Source: Bacillus sp. RO1
GTDB taxonomy: Bacteria; Bacillota; Bacilli; Bacillales; Bacillaceae_I
Direction: 5' to 3'
DNA length: 45,446 nucleotides
Assembly: GCF_012524115.1 (NCBI RefSeq)
Contig: NZ_JAAZWB010000073.1
Location: forward strand, 1 to 45,446
This document shows positions 1 to 7,357 of the stretch, piece after piece. The stretch's first letter is position 1; every line of letters begins with the position of its first letter. The position numbers and the translations under genes were made by a program. Below the pieces are notes generated by a model. It saw only the letters and a program-made list of their open reading frames with translations, searched no databases and was not told the origin of the DNA.

Positions 1-418
1 AAGACTCCTCTGGCTCAATATTTCGGCTAGACAGGTCTTTATTCTGGGTATGAGGACTCCTCTGGCTCAATATTTCGGCTAGACAGGTCTTCATTCATGC
101 TATGAGGACTCCTCTGGCTCAATATTTTGGCTAGACAGGTCTTCATTCATGCTATGAAGACTCCTCTGGCTCAATATTTTGGCTAGACAGGTCTTCATTC
201 TGGGTATGAGGACTCCTCTGGCTCAAAATTCATTCTAGTCATGTCTTCATTACGGTAATGAAGACTTCTCTGGCTCAAAATTCATTCTAGTCAGGTCTTC
301 ATTACGGTAATGAAGACTCCTCAGTCTCGAAATTTTACCCAAATAGGTCTTCATACAGGATATAAAGACTTCACCGGCTCAAAATTGACGCTTTAAAGGT
401 CTTCATACGCTAGCTTAG
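1..418. repeat. 52-bp tandem repeat array, about eight units
   Basis: The hexamer GACTCC or a close variant recurs at 3, 55, 107, 159, 211, 263, 315 and 367, an exact 52-bp period. Each unit has a conserved body (CTCTGGCTCAA, then CTAGACAG or CTAGTCAG) and a unit-joining hairpin of the form GTCTTCAT-N7-ATGAAGAC. Near 255-277 and 307-329 the hairpin becomes a 23-bp near-perfect palindrome. Units 1-6 are very similar; the last two, nearest yvoF, have diverged. The array starts before the window edge. It lies downstream of the hprK-lgt-yvoD-ppaX-yvoF operon. It contains no gene that I can support. Confidence 0.9.
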
Positions 419-437
419 TTTCTTCCCAACTCGCCAA

Positions 438-950
438 CTAAAACCTCATTCTCTCCTGCATTTCCTCTTTCGTATAGATGACGCGCATCGGGTTCCCTCC
501 GACGAAGGCGCCTTCTGGGACGTCTTTATGTACAAGGGTGCCAGCGGAGACGATGGCGCCGTCTCCGATAATGACGCCAGGAAGGATGGTCGTGTTGGCA
601 CCGATCATGACTTCGCTGCCGATTTCCACATCGCCGAGGCGGTATTCCTTGACCAGATATTCGTGGGCAAGGATGGTGGTGTTATAGCCAATGACCGTGT
701 TGCGGCCGACGCTTATTTTTTCCGGGAACATGACATCAAGCATGACCATTAAAGCAAAGGAGGTTTGCTCGCCCACCTTCATGCGTAAAAATGTGCGGTA
801 GAGCCAGTTTTTCATGCCTAAAAATGGCGTGTACCTGGCGATCTGAATGACTGCAAAGTTTTTCACGACTTTTATAAAAGGGACGGTTTTGTAAACATGC
901 CATAGGGAATTCGCGCCCTCCACCGGGTAGCGGGTCGTCCTTCTACTCAC
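438..950 (-). CDS. yvoF: Hexapeptide-repeat acyltransferase, YvoF family
   Basis: A 170-residue protein whose C-terminal half (about 75-160) has the isoleucine/valine-rich hexapeptide periodicity of left-handed beta-helix acetyltransferases (for example [20 protein letters not shown]), ending in the family-typical GGNPMRVI. It probably transfers an acetyl group from acetyl-CoA to a small acceptor; the acceptor is unknown. The start is GTG at 950, overlapping the 3' end of ppaX by 8 bp, so translational coupling is likely. The N-terminal sequence [18 protein letters not shown] matches what I remember of B. subtilis YvoF. It is the last gene of the hprK-lgt-yvoD-ppaX-yvoF operon. Confidence 0.88.
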   Translation of the reverse strand: MSRRTTRYPVEGANSLWHVYKTVPFIKVVKNFAVIQIARYTPFLGMKNWLYRTFLRMKVGEQTSFALMVMLDVMFPEKISVGRNTVIGYNTTILAHEYLVKEYRLGDVEIGSEVMIGANTTILPGVIIGDGAIVSAGTLVHKDVPEGAFVGGNPMRVIYTKEEMQERMRF

Positions 951-1593
951 CCTCAGTCACTCCCAATATTGGCAGCAAGTCTTGCATATGTGTGAGCGTA
1001 TAATCCGGTTCAAAGGATTGTAGGTATTCGACTCCTTTAATCGTCCAGCTTACTGCTGCCGTTTTCGTTCCGGCATTTTTTCCTGCTAGGATGTCGTGAA
1101 AGTTGTCACCTACCATAATTGCCTCTTCAGGCGTTGAGCCTAGCTGCTGCAGGGCAAGGTGGATTGGTTCTGGATCTGGTTTGGCATTGGTGACATCATC
1201 AAGGCAGACGACCACATCAAAGAATTGGTCAAGTCCCGTCAACTTAAGGCCCATCACCACAGTCTGTCGCATTTTTGTCGTCACAATTCCAAGCTTCAGA
1301 CCTTTTTCATGCAAAAGTTTTACTGTTTCCAATACCCCTTCAAACTCTGTTACATATTCGTCATGTTTAGTCATATTGAAGTCGCGATAATGGGCAATCA
1401 TTTCTTCCACTTTCGACTCATCCATTTTTACGAATGTATCATATAGAGGTGGGCCGAGGAAGGTCAGTACGTCTTCACGGCCATACTGATCTGGATAATA
1501 ATGATTTAATGTGTGAAGGAACGACTCAATAATAAGGTCGTTTGTGTCTATTAGTGTTCCATCTAGATCAAAAAGTACGGTGTTAATGGTCAT
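943..1593 (-). CDS. ppaX: Pyrophosphatase PpaX (HAD family)
   Basis: A 216-residue HAD-superfamily hydrolase. Motif I is FDLDGTL near the N-terminus, motif II is VTTKM, motif III is around KPDPEPI, and motif IV is [16 protein letters not shown]. PpaX hydrolyses the pyrophosphate made when HprK/P dephosphorylates P-Ser-HPr by phosphorolysis, pulling that reaction forward, and it is encoded with hprK here. I chose the ATG at 1593 because AAAGGAAG lies just upstream; the longer reading from 1617 adds eight residues and has no better site. It overlaps yvoD by 11 bp and yvoF by 8 bp. Confidence 0.93.
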   Translation of the reverse strand: MTINTVLFDLDGTLIDTNDLIIESFLHTLNHYYPDQYGREDVLTFLGPPLYDTFVKMDESKVEEMIAHYRDFNMTKHDEYVTEFEGVLETVKLLHEKGLKLGIVTTKMRQTVVMGLKLTGLDQFFDVVVCLDDVTNAKPDPEPIHLALQQLGSTPEEAIMVGDNFHDILAGKNAGTKTAAVSWTIKGVEYLQSFEPDYTLTHMQDLLPILGVTEGE

Positions 1594-2527
1594 AAGAGGC
1601 TTCCTTTCTTTTTGCAAGTTCTAGCCTTTTCCAAACAAAAGCAACGGCTATCGTAAGGAGAATGGCAGTTGTAATTCGGATGGCAAGTAGCGGCCATACA
1701 GGGATGCCGAGCGGAATGAAGATAAGCGTATCCTCCACCACCGCATGACAGGCAACGAGAAAAATAAACGCAAGAGTCAAATCCTTCTTACTTACATTAT
1801 CCTCTTTTACCGCCTGAATCATAACCCCTGCTCCATATGCAAGGCCGATTACTAGACCGGCCGCCATGGTAGTAGACGTATTCTCTTTCATTCCAAGCGC
1901 TCGGGTAAACGGCCCCATCCACTTCGAGAATACCGCCAACCAGCCGAGCTCCTTCATATATTGCACAAGGACCATAAGTGGAATGACGATTACTGCAAGC
2001 TGCAGAATCCCCATCAGACCACGTTGTGTGGCATCAAGGATTATAGGGAAAAAGCCTGTTACAGCCTCTTCAGATTTTGCGACCATGCCATACTGGGCAA
2101 GTTCGCCTCCACCTTTCCAAACCAAGTTGATGATAATGGCTGAGAAAAAGGCAAGACCTAACCTTACCGCTAATATCACGGAAATTTTCAACCCTACTTT
2201 TGCCGCAACGGTCGACTCTACTAAAAGATTATGTGAAAACGAGAGCATGACAGCCAAGATAAAGACCTCTTTTACGGTAAGGTCCAAGGTAAGGATGGCA
2301 CCTATTCCAGCATACAGGTTCAGAAAATTCCCGATTACAAGCGGGATGGCTGCTTCACCTGATAGACCGAAAATCCCCATGATCGGCGCGATTGCTTTTA
2401 TAAGATATTGCAGGACTGGTGTATGCTGAAGAATGCCGACAAGGAGTGTGACTGGGAAAATGACTTTACCCAGTGTCCACGTCGTTCCCAGCCCCACCAT
2501 CAGCCCGCGTTTTAATGTTTGCAGCAT
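1583..2527 (-). CDS. yvoD: Nucleoside-recognition (Gate) domain membrane protein YvoD
   Basis: A 314-residue polytopic membrane protein with roughly eight hydrophobic segments and two glycine-rich gate-like repeats. One has [19 protein letters not shown] near residue 60, the other [20 protein letters not shown] near 225. This resembles the nucleoside recognition/Gate family that includes SpmA/SpmB-like proteins. The transported substrate is unknown. The ATG at 2527 follows GGGGGAGGAGC at good spacing, so the upstream extension to 2560 is not used. The gene is conserved within the hprK-lgt operon of Bacillus and overlaps ppaX. Confidence 0.85.
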   Translation of the reverse strand: MLQTLKRGLMVGLGTTWTLGKVIFPVTLLVGILQHTPVLQYLIKAIAPIMGIFGLSGEAAIPLVIGNFLNLYAGIGAILTLDLTVKEVFILAVMLSFSHNLLVESTVAAKVGLKISVILAVRLGLAFFSAIIINLVWKGGGELAQYGMVAKSEEAVTGFFPIILDATQRGLMGILQLAVIVIPLMVLVQYMKELGWLAVFSKWMGPFTRALGMKENTSTTMAAGLVIGLAYGAGVMIQAVKEDNVSKKDLTLAFIFLVACHAVVEDTLIFIPLGIPVWPLLAIRITTAILLTIAVAFVWKRLELAKRKEASYDH

Positions 2528-2621
2528 GAAGCTCCTCCCCCTTTGAAGTAGCCGCTCCATCTTTTTTTGTTGGAGGCTTTATTTATCTAGTCGCTTCAGG
2601 TGTATTTTTGTTTGAGTACAT

Positions 2622-3449
2622 CTAACCTTCTTTATTTTCTGGATCCAAGTAACGTTTGTTAGCCATGCCAAGCACACGACGCACTATGATAAGTGCGATG
2701 GCAAGGACGACCAGTCCAATGGAGATAACTTGTGCGATTCTTAAAGACTCAGTCAGCATCAAGCTATCCGTACGCATTCCTTCAATAAAGAAGCGTCCGA
2801 CGGAGTACCAAATCACATAACTCAAGAAGAGTTCCCCGCGTCTTAAATTCACTTTTCTCAGTAAAAGAAGCAATCCGAAACCAACCAAATTCCAAATAGA
2901 TTCATAAAGGAAAGTTGGGTGATAGTACGTCCCGTTTATGTACATTTGGTCGACGATGAAATCCGGTAAGTAAAGCCCCTCCAAGAATTCTCTTGTCACT
3001 TCCCCACCATGGGCTTCCTGGTTCATGAAGTTCCCCCAGCGGCCAATTGCTTGACCAAGGATGATACTTGGTGCACCGATATCGGCAAGCTTCCAGAACG
3101 AAATTCCTCGTATTCTTGCAAAAATAACCCCAGTGGTAATGGCTCCGATTAATCCGCCATGAATTGCAAGGCCGCCTTCCCAAATCTTCAAAATATCGCC
3201 TGGGTTTTGAGAATAATGATCCCATTGAAACGCTACATAATATAGTCTTGCACAAAGAATCGCAATCGGAATCGCAAACAAGACAAGATCTACAAATATA
3301 TCCTTGTTAAGTCCACGTCTTTCGGATTCTCTTGTGGCAATCCATAATCCAAGCAGGGCACCTGTACCAATAATGGCCCCATACCAGTAAACCGTAATCG
3401 GCCAACTGATCATGACCGGATTTAACGGCTCGATGTTTCCTAACAACAT
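2622..3449 (-). CDS. lgt: Phosphatidylglycerol-prolipoprotein diacylglyceryl transferase
   Basis: A seven-helix membrane enzyme of about 275 residues. It transfers diacylglycerol from phosphatidylglycerol to the lipobox cysteine of prolipoproteins. The Lgt signature [14 protein letters not shown] lies near residue 140, preceded by the conserved [11 protein letters not shown], with YHPTFLYES near 180. The likely start is the ATG at 3449; a GTG three codons upstream at 3458 is an alternative, with GGAG upstream of both. It follows hprK by about 20 bp. Its clients in this window include the lipoproteins at 12427 and 38484. Confidence 0.96.
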   Translation of the reverse strand: MLLGNIEPLNPVMISWPITVYWYGAIIGTGALLGLWIATRESERRGLNKDIFVDLVLFAIPIAILCARLYYVAFQWDHYSQNPGDILKIWEGGLAIHGGLIGAITTGVIFARIRGISFWKLADIGAPSIILGQAIGRWGNFMNQEAHGGEVTREFLEGLYLPDFIVDQMYINGTYYHPTFLYESIWNLVGFGLLLLLRKVNLRRGELFLSYVIWYSVGRFFIEGMRTDSLMLTESLRIAQVISIGLVVLAIALIIVRRVLGMANKRYLDPENKEG

Positions 3450-3471
3450 GTTCCCCACACTCCATTATTTT

Positions 3472-4410
3472 TTAAATGTCTTCATGCTCGTTTTCATTAT
3501 TAATAACACCTGACAAACGGTTGGAGAACTGTTCGGCAGCATTCATGCCCATTCTCTTCAAGCGGAAATTCATCGCTGCCACTTCAATGATAACAGCCAA
3601 GTTTCGTCCAGGACGTACAGGAACTGTCAAGCGAGTGACTTCCGAATCAATGATCTTCATCTTTTCTTCATCCAAACCAACTCGATCGTACTGCTTGTTT
3701 TTATCCCAAAGCTCAAGATTAATAACAAGGGTGATGCGTTTATAACTGCGCACTGCTCCCGCTCCGAAAAGGGTCATCACGTTGATGATACCAAGACCCC
3801 TGATCTCGAGAAGATGTTCAATCAATTCCGGCGAGTTCCCGATAAGTGTATCTGTATCTTCCTGTCTGATTTCGACGCAGTCATCAGCCACCAAACGATG
3901 CCCTCTTTTTACAAGTTCAAGCGCCGTTTCACTTTTACCCACGCCACTTTTCCCAGTGATAAGCACGCCTACCCCGTAAATGTCGACAAGCACGCCGTGT
4001 ACAGCGGTTGTCGGTGCAAGCTTCCCTTCTAAGTAATTAGTCAGGTGGGAGGAAAGCCTCGTCGTTTTCATCGGTGAGCGCATAAGTGGCACACTTTCGT
4101 ACTCTGCTGCTTCCACGAGTTCAGGTGGAACTTCCATGTCCCTTGACACAATGATGCCCGGAGTGATGTCCGTGCAGAGCTGACTCATCCGCTCTCTTTT
4201 TTCCTTCGGCGTAAGCCTTTCAAAAAAAGACAGCTCCGTTTTTCCAAGCAGCTGAATTCTCTCGGCCGGATAGTAGGTAAAATAACCGGCCATCTCTATA
4301 CCAGGTCGGGAAATATCACTTGTCGCAATCGGACGATTCACGCCCTCTTCCCCACCAATCAATTCAAAATTAAACTTCTCAATCAGATCCTTTGTCCGAA
4401 CCTTTGGCAC
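3472..4410 (-). CDS. hprK: HPr kinase/phosphorylase
   Basis: A 312-residue bifunctional enzyme that phosphorylates HPr on Ser46, or removes the phosphate by phosphorolysis, and so controls CcpA-dependent catabolite repression. The N-terminal domain is followed by the Walker A motif [12 protein letters not shown] (about 150-165). The HprK/P signature [16 protein letters not shown] lies near 205-220, and [18 protein letters not shown] near the C-terminus. GAAGGAGGT lies 7 nt before a GTG at 4410, giving an N-terminus of MPKVRTKD like the B. subtilis protein. The TTG at 4416 is too close to that site. It is the first gene of the operon ending at yvoF. Confidence 0.96.
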   Translation of the reverse strand: MPKVRTKDLIEKFNFELIGGEEGVNRPIATSDISRPGIEMAGYFTYYPAERIQLLGKTELSFFERLTPKEKRERMSQLCTDITPGIIVSRDMEVPPELVEAAEYESVPLMRSPMKTTRLSSHLTNYLEGKLAPTTAVHGVLVDIYGVGVLITGKSGVGKSETALELVKRGHRLVADDCVEIRQEDTDTLIGNSPELIEHLLEIRGLGIINVMTLFGAGAVRSYKRITLVINLELWDKNKQYDRVGLDEEKMKIIDSEVTRLTVPVRPGRNLAVIIEVAAMNFRLKRMGMNAAEQFSNRLSGVINNENEHEDI

Positions 4411-4774
4411 AGCCAAAACCTCCTTCAGTATGGAAACACCCTGATGTGAATATCAAAATGAGTGTTACGCTTCCTATGTAAATCAACCTTTTCTCATTTT
4501 AGCACTATTTGACTTTTTTATTAAGTGGGAGGTTTGGGAGAGGGGATTTAAATGAGGATATAGAATCTTTAAGCTGGTGATTGGAGCAAAAGGCGGAGAC
4601 TCCTCGAAAATGCTACGCATTTTCTTCGTGCGAAGTTTCGCTGCCGAAGCCTTCCTTGTCCTGCGGGAAAGTAGCGGCAATTTTGAGACCCCGCAGGCTT
4701 GCCGAGGAGGCTCAAGGTCGCCCCGCGGAAAGCGAAGCCATTTGCGGAAATCAACAGCGGTGGTTAACAGAGTA
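4411..4774. other. Intergenic spacer, hprK to yvlD
   Basis: No credible gene is present. The spacer holds AT-rich sequence upstream of hprK and one full dispersed repeat (4572-4758). The short open frames seen through the repeat appear on both strands and have repeat-derived composition, with no ribosome binding site. Confidence 0.7.
4572..4758 (-). repeat. Dispersed structured repeat, copy A (with extra insert)
   Basis: Read on the minus strand this is the same element as 17841-17969. It has terminal GCTGTTGATT and a nearly complementary partner, GCTTTCCGCGGGGCG, GAGCCTCCTCGG, GGGGTCTCA and GGAGTCTCCGCC. Unlike the other copies it carries about 55 extra bases (about 4605-4660). These contain two small hairpins, GAAAATGC-TAC-GCATTTTC and CTTCGTGCGAAG. 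Confidence 0.85.
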
Positions 4775-4813
4775 TAAAAAACGCGAACCCTTGAGAAATC
4801 AGGTTCGCGTTTC
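4775..4813 (-). terminator. Rho-independent terminator of yvlBCD
   Basis: On the minus strand AAACGCGAACC and GGTTCGCGTTT pair around a 12-nt loop and are followed by a run of T. It sits directly after the yvlD stop codon. Confidence 0.85.
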
Positions 4814-4816
4814 ATG

Positions 4817-5176
4817 TTAATTCTTCTTTTGCAAAGGCTCCACAATTGCCTTCTGGATTAACAGATTTAATATCGAAATGACTATCGCTGCTAAAATGGC
4901 TGTACCGAAACCATCAATATTAAATGCATCTCCCATCAAGAAAGCAGTCAACATAAGCGTAATCGCATTGATCACAAATAAGAACAACCCCAAACTTAGC
5001 AACGTGACAGGCAAAGTCAAAATAACCAAGACTGGTTTCACAATCGTATTCAACACTGCCAAAATCAAACTTGCAATGATTGCCGCTCCGACACCGCTCA
5101 GCTGGAACGAGTCAAAATAGCCCGCAACCACAATCAATATCAATGCATTAACGAGAATACTGACAGCCCATCTCAT
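4817..5176 (-). CDS. yvlD: Phage holin family IV-like membrane protein YvlD
   Basis: A 119-residue, almost entirely hydrophobic protein with four predicted membrane segments, of the small YvlD/holin-4 superfamily. Its start overlaps the yvlC stop as TGATG, so the two are translationally coupled. In B. subtilis the homologous operon belongs to the sigma-W envelope-stress regulon. The exact role is unknown; holin in the family name is a fold label, not evidence of lysis activity. Confidence 0.88.
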   Translation of the reverse strand: MRWAVSILVNALILIVVAGYFDSFQLSGVGAAIIASLILAVLNTIVKPVLVILTLPVTLLSLGLFLFVINAITLMLTAFLMGDAFNIDGFGTAILAAIVISILNLLIQKAIVEPLQKKN

Positions 5177-5376
5177 CAGTGTATCTCTGACTCTTCATTC
5201 GGAAGTAGAAAAGTTAAAACAAAGTACGTAACAATCAGAGGCATTACTCCTGTTGGGAACAACAGAATAACAAAAATAACGCGCAACAGATTGGAATCTA
5301 CCCCTAAATATTTTCCAAGACCTCCAAGCACACCCGCAAGCTTGCGGTCGTTTTTGGAACGAATAAGACGTCTCAT
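5176..5376 (-). CDS. yvlC: PspC domain protein YvlC
   Basis: A 66-residue PspC-domain protein. A basic N-terminus (RLIRSKNDRKLAGVLGGLGKYLG) is cut here only for description; it leads into one long hydrophobic stretch with the PspC pattern LLRVIFVILLFPTGVMPLI. PspC proteins act at the membrane in envelope-stress responses. It lies between yvlB (1-bp gap) and yvlD (TGATG overlap), in the order known from Bacillus. Confidence 0.9.
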   Translation of the reverse strand: MRRLIRSKNDRKLAGVLGGLGKYLGVDSNLLRVIFVILLFPTGVMPLIVTYFVLTFLLPNEESEIH

Positions 5377-5377
5377 A

Positions 5378-6577
5378 TTACTTCACCTCATATGGTTTGA
5401 TTAAAATGGAACCTGTCGTCGTTTCCGCAAGGATGTACGTAAGCGGAGCATCTTCCTTTTTCGCCTTAAAATGAAGCGCCTTTTGCACCACTTCATTTTT
5501 TTCCTCCACAACATCCATTCCTGGAACCTCGCATGTAAAGCTTCCAAGATTCGTTTTCAGCTCTGCTTCCAACGCATTTTCAGTTGGAATGAACAGATCC
5601 ACACTACCTGTTTTTGTTTTCGCCATAATGGAACGGGCGGAAGTTCCAGTCAACTCTCCAACCACATTTCCATTAAAACTCTGCACATCCAATTTTTCAA
5701 TATCTCCGCGAACCTTTAACATTCCGTTAATGGTTTCTGCCTCGATTTCTTTCGCATCGCAATCAGTCAATTTAATATGACCGTTTGCCGTTTCCGCTTC
5801 AATGTAATCGCTTCTTAAGTTCTCCCATGTTAACGAACCATTCGCCGACTTCATTTTCATCGACTTTACATGTAAACCTTCCCCTGAAATCGGCCCATTA
5901 AACATGCGGATATTCAAGCTATCATATTTCTCTTCTGGCACATAAACCGTTGCATTCACTTTCATATGCTTCTTCTGGACAGAAAAACGTAGTTTCCCAG
6001 CTTCAATTGCAAATAGTACTTCACTAAGGAAAGCTTTCCGCGCGTCATCTTGTGAGTTCTCCTCATAAACCTTTGCCTCACACTCTATCTTCACATCGTT
6101 CTCTTTCCAAGGAACCACCTTAACCGCGCCATTCGCCACATCAAGGTCAATATGCTGCAAATGCACATCTGATTGCTGGAAAATATGTTGAATCGAGATA
6201 GAAGGACCAAAGTTGAAATCCAAGTCCAAATCTTTAATCTTCTGCAGCGCACTTCCAACAAAATCTAAGATGTTATTTTTAAAAGAGGACGCCTGCTTGC
6301 TGTAAGAATCAAATTTTGATTTATCAAAAGAGCTGGAGCCGGTTGATCCATTTTTACTATTGGAATTGGAAAAAACCTTTGAGGACAGCGCTTTAAAAAT
6401 ATTCTCTTCTGCTTCCTGAGACCCTTTCGCATCCCTAGCAAGCTCAGAAACAATTTCATCCTGCCTCAAACTCTTCTCTTCACTATTCTTCTCCAAACTC
6501 TCCAATAAAATAATCGCCTCTTCCGCCGTCAGCTTCCCTTCCTCCACCAACTTCAAAATACGCTTACGCTCTTCCAT
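5378..6577 (-). CDS. yvlB: DUF4097 envelope-stress protein YvlB
   Basis: A 399-residue protein. Residues 1-30 form a short helical domain (EERKRILKLVEEGKLTAEEA) typical of the YvlB/LiaX N-terminus. A charged, serine-rich linker follows. Residues from about 150 to the end are a repetitive beta-rich DUF4097 region with alternating NGxL/NGNV turns (ANGSLTW, ANGHIKL, INGMLKV, FNGNVVG). There is no signal peptide. The ATG at 6577 has GGGAGG 7-8 nt upstream; the ATG at 6586 abuts that site and is unlikely. It is the first gene of yvlBCD, downstream of a sigma-W-like promoter. Confidence 0.88.
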   Translation of the reverse strand: MEERKRILKLVEEGKLTAEEAIILLESLEKNSEEKSLRQDEIVSELARDAKGSQEAEENIFKALSSKVFSNSNSKNGSTGSSSFDKSKFDSYSKQASSFKNNILDFVGSALQKIKDLDLDFNFGPSISIQHIFQQSDVHLQHIDLDVANGAVKVVPWKENDVKIECEAKVYEENSQDDARKAFLSEVLFAIEAGKLRFSVQKKHMKVNATVYVPEEKYDSLNIRMFNGPISGEGLHVKSMKMKSANGSLTWENLRSDYIEAETANGHIKLTDCDAKEIEAETINGMLKVRGDIEKLDVQSFNGNVVGELTGTSARSIMAKTKTGSVDLFIPTENALEAELKTNLGSFTCEVPGMDVVEEKNEVVQKALHFKAKKEDAPLTYILAETTTGSILIKPYEVK

Positions 6578-6649
6578 ACAAAACATCCTCCCTTTTTGTA
6601 ACCTATAAAGCTCAATTTAACATTCAATAAGATTCTTCTATACTACCTC

Positions 6650-6676
6650 TACGACTGAACACACTCAAAAGTTTCA
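6650..6676 (-). promoter_or_regulatory. Sigma-W-like ECF promoter of yvlBCD
   Basis: On the minus strand TGAAAC (6671-6676) is followed, after 17 bp, by CGTA (6650-6653), close to the sigma-W consensus TGAAAC-N16-CGTA. It is about 75 bp upstream of yvlB. The homologous B. subtilis yvl operon is a recognised sigma-W target, which supports the call. Confidence 0.72.
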
Positions 6677-6719
6677 CTTTCTGCTTATATACCTTATTGT
6701 TGCATAAAAATTTCGAAAA

Positions 6720-6732
6720 GGGGTCAGACCCC
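6720..6732. repeat. GGGGTCAGACCCC palindrome
   Basis: A 13-bp interrupted palindrome, upstream of the yvlB promoter and between two divergent genes. The same 13 bases form the heart of the hairpin at 35671-35709. No T-tract follows on either strand, so it is not a terminator here. Confidence 0.6.
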
Positions 6733-6809
6733 GGCAGGATTTTTGTTACCCATGTCGTACGCCTCAAGTCTTATTAGTTTGTTGCCCATGGTGATTCAAT
6801 TTGGATTCT

Positions 6810-6839
6810 TTGAGTCTCCCACTCACCAAATGGTATAAT
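6810..6839 (+). promoter_or_regulatory. Sigma-A-type promoter for the gene at 6880
   Basis: TTGAGT (6810-6815), an 18-bp spacer and a perfect TATAAT (6834-6839) precede the start codon at 6880 by about 40 bp. Confidence 0.7.
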
Positions 6840-6879
6840 GGTTCTAGTTTCTGGGTATAGATTGTGTGGAAGGAGTGAA

Positions 6880-7293
6880 ATGGATATGGATTTTATTATG
6901 GATCATTTGTTGACAATCATTATTGTTCTGGTCATATTATTTGTGGTGATCCCTTTCTTGAAAAGCATTTTATCTAAACTTGTTATGATTGGACTGATAC
7001 TTGCCGGCTTGATTTTCTTTGGCGTACTGGGTCCTGATTTCACTGAGTCTTCCTCTAATTATGTGGAGAATACGATTCGTCCAGTCGTGACGAACGAAAT
7101 AGATAAAGCAGATTTTCATTATGATGAAGGGTCAAAAGAGTACAAGATTCAAAGTGCCTCTTTTCACCTGAAAGGAAAACTAAACGAAAATACTGGCGAA
7201 ATTCGTTTCAAGGATAAAACCTATGAAATGGATGTTCGATTCTTACAAGATATTATTGAAAAGAAAGTTCAAGAACAAGAGACAAACCAGTAG
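6880..7293 (+). CDS. Single- or double-pass membrane protein of unknown function
   Basis: A 137-residue protein that I do not recognise. Residues about 8-50 are strongly hydrophobic and look like two closely spaced membrane segments (VILFVVIPFLKSIL and MIGLILAGLIFFGVLG). A soluble, charged C-terminal domain of about 85 residues follows, rich in short beta-like stretches. The start is the ATG at 6880, which has AGGAGTG just upstream; an open extension to 6838 has no such site. It is monocistronic, divergent from yvlB and convergent with uvrA, with a shared terminator after the stop. Confidence 0.8.
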   Translation: MDMDFIMDHLLTIIIVLVILFVVIPFLKSILSKLVMIGLILAGLIFFGVLGPDFTESSSNYVENTIRPVVTNEIDKADFHYDEGSKEYKIQSASFHLKGKLNENTGEIRFKDKTYEMDVRFLQDIIEKKVQEQETNQ

Positions 7294-7301
7294 AAATACA
7301 A

Positions 7302-7345
7302 AAAAGAAGGATGGTTGCCCATTTGGAGTAACCATCCTCTTTTTT
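7302..7345. terminator. Bidirectional terminator between 6880 gene and uvrA
   Basis: AGGATGGTT (7308-7316) pairs with AACCATCCT (7330-7338) around a 13-nt loop. An A-run lies on the left and a T-run on the right, so it can end both convergent transcripts. Confidence 0.88.
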
Positions 7346-7357
7346 ATATCTTTATAG

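Noticed and set aside
1-418. CRISPR array
   Set aside because: The whole 52-bp unit is repeated, including the part that would be a spacer, and no cas gene is near.
4483-4845. 120-residue minus-strand open frame after hprK
   Set aside because: It runs through dispersed repeat A and the yvlBCD terminator, has no ribosome binding site, and competing frames exist on the other strand.
6720-6732. Terminator at GGGGTCAGACCCC
   Set aside because: No T-run on either strand and the flanking genes are divergent, so nothing needs terminating there.
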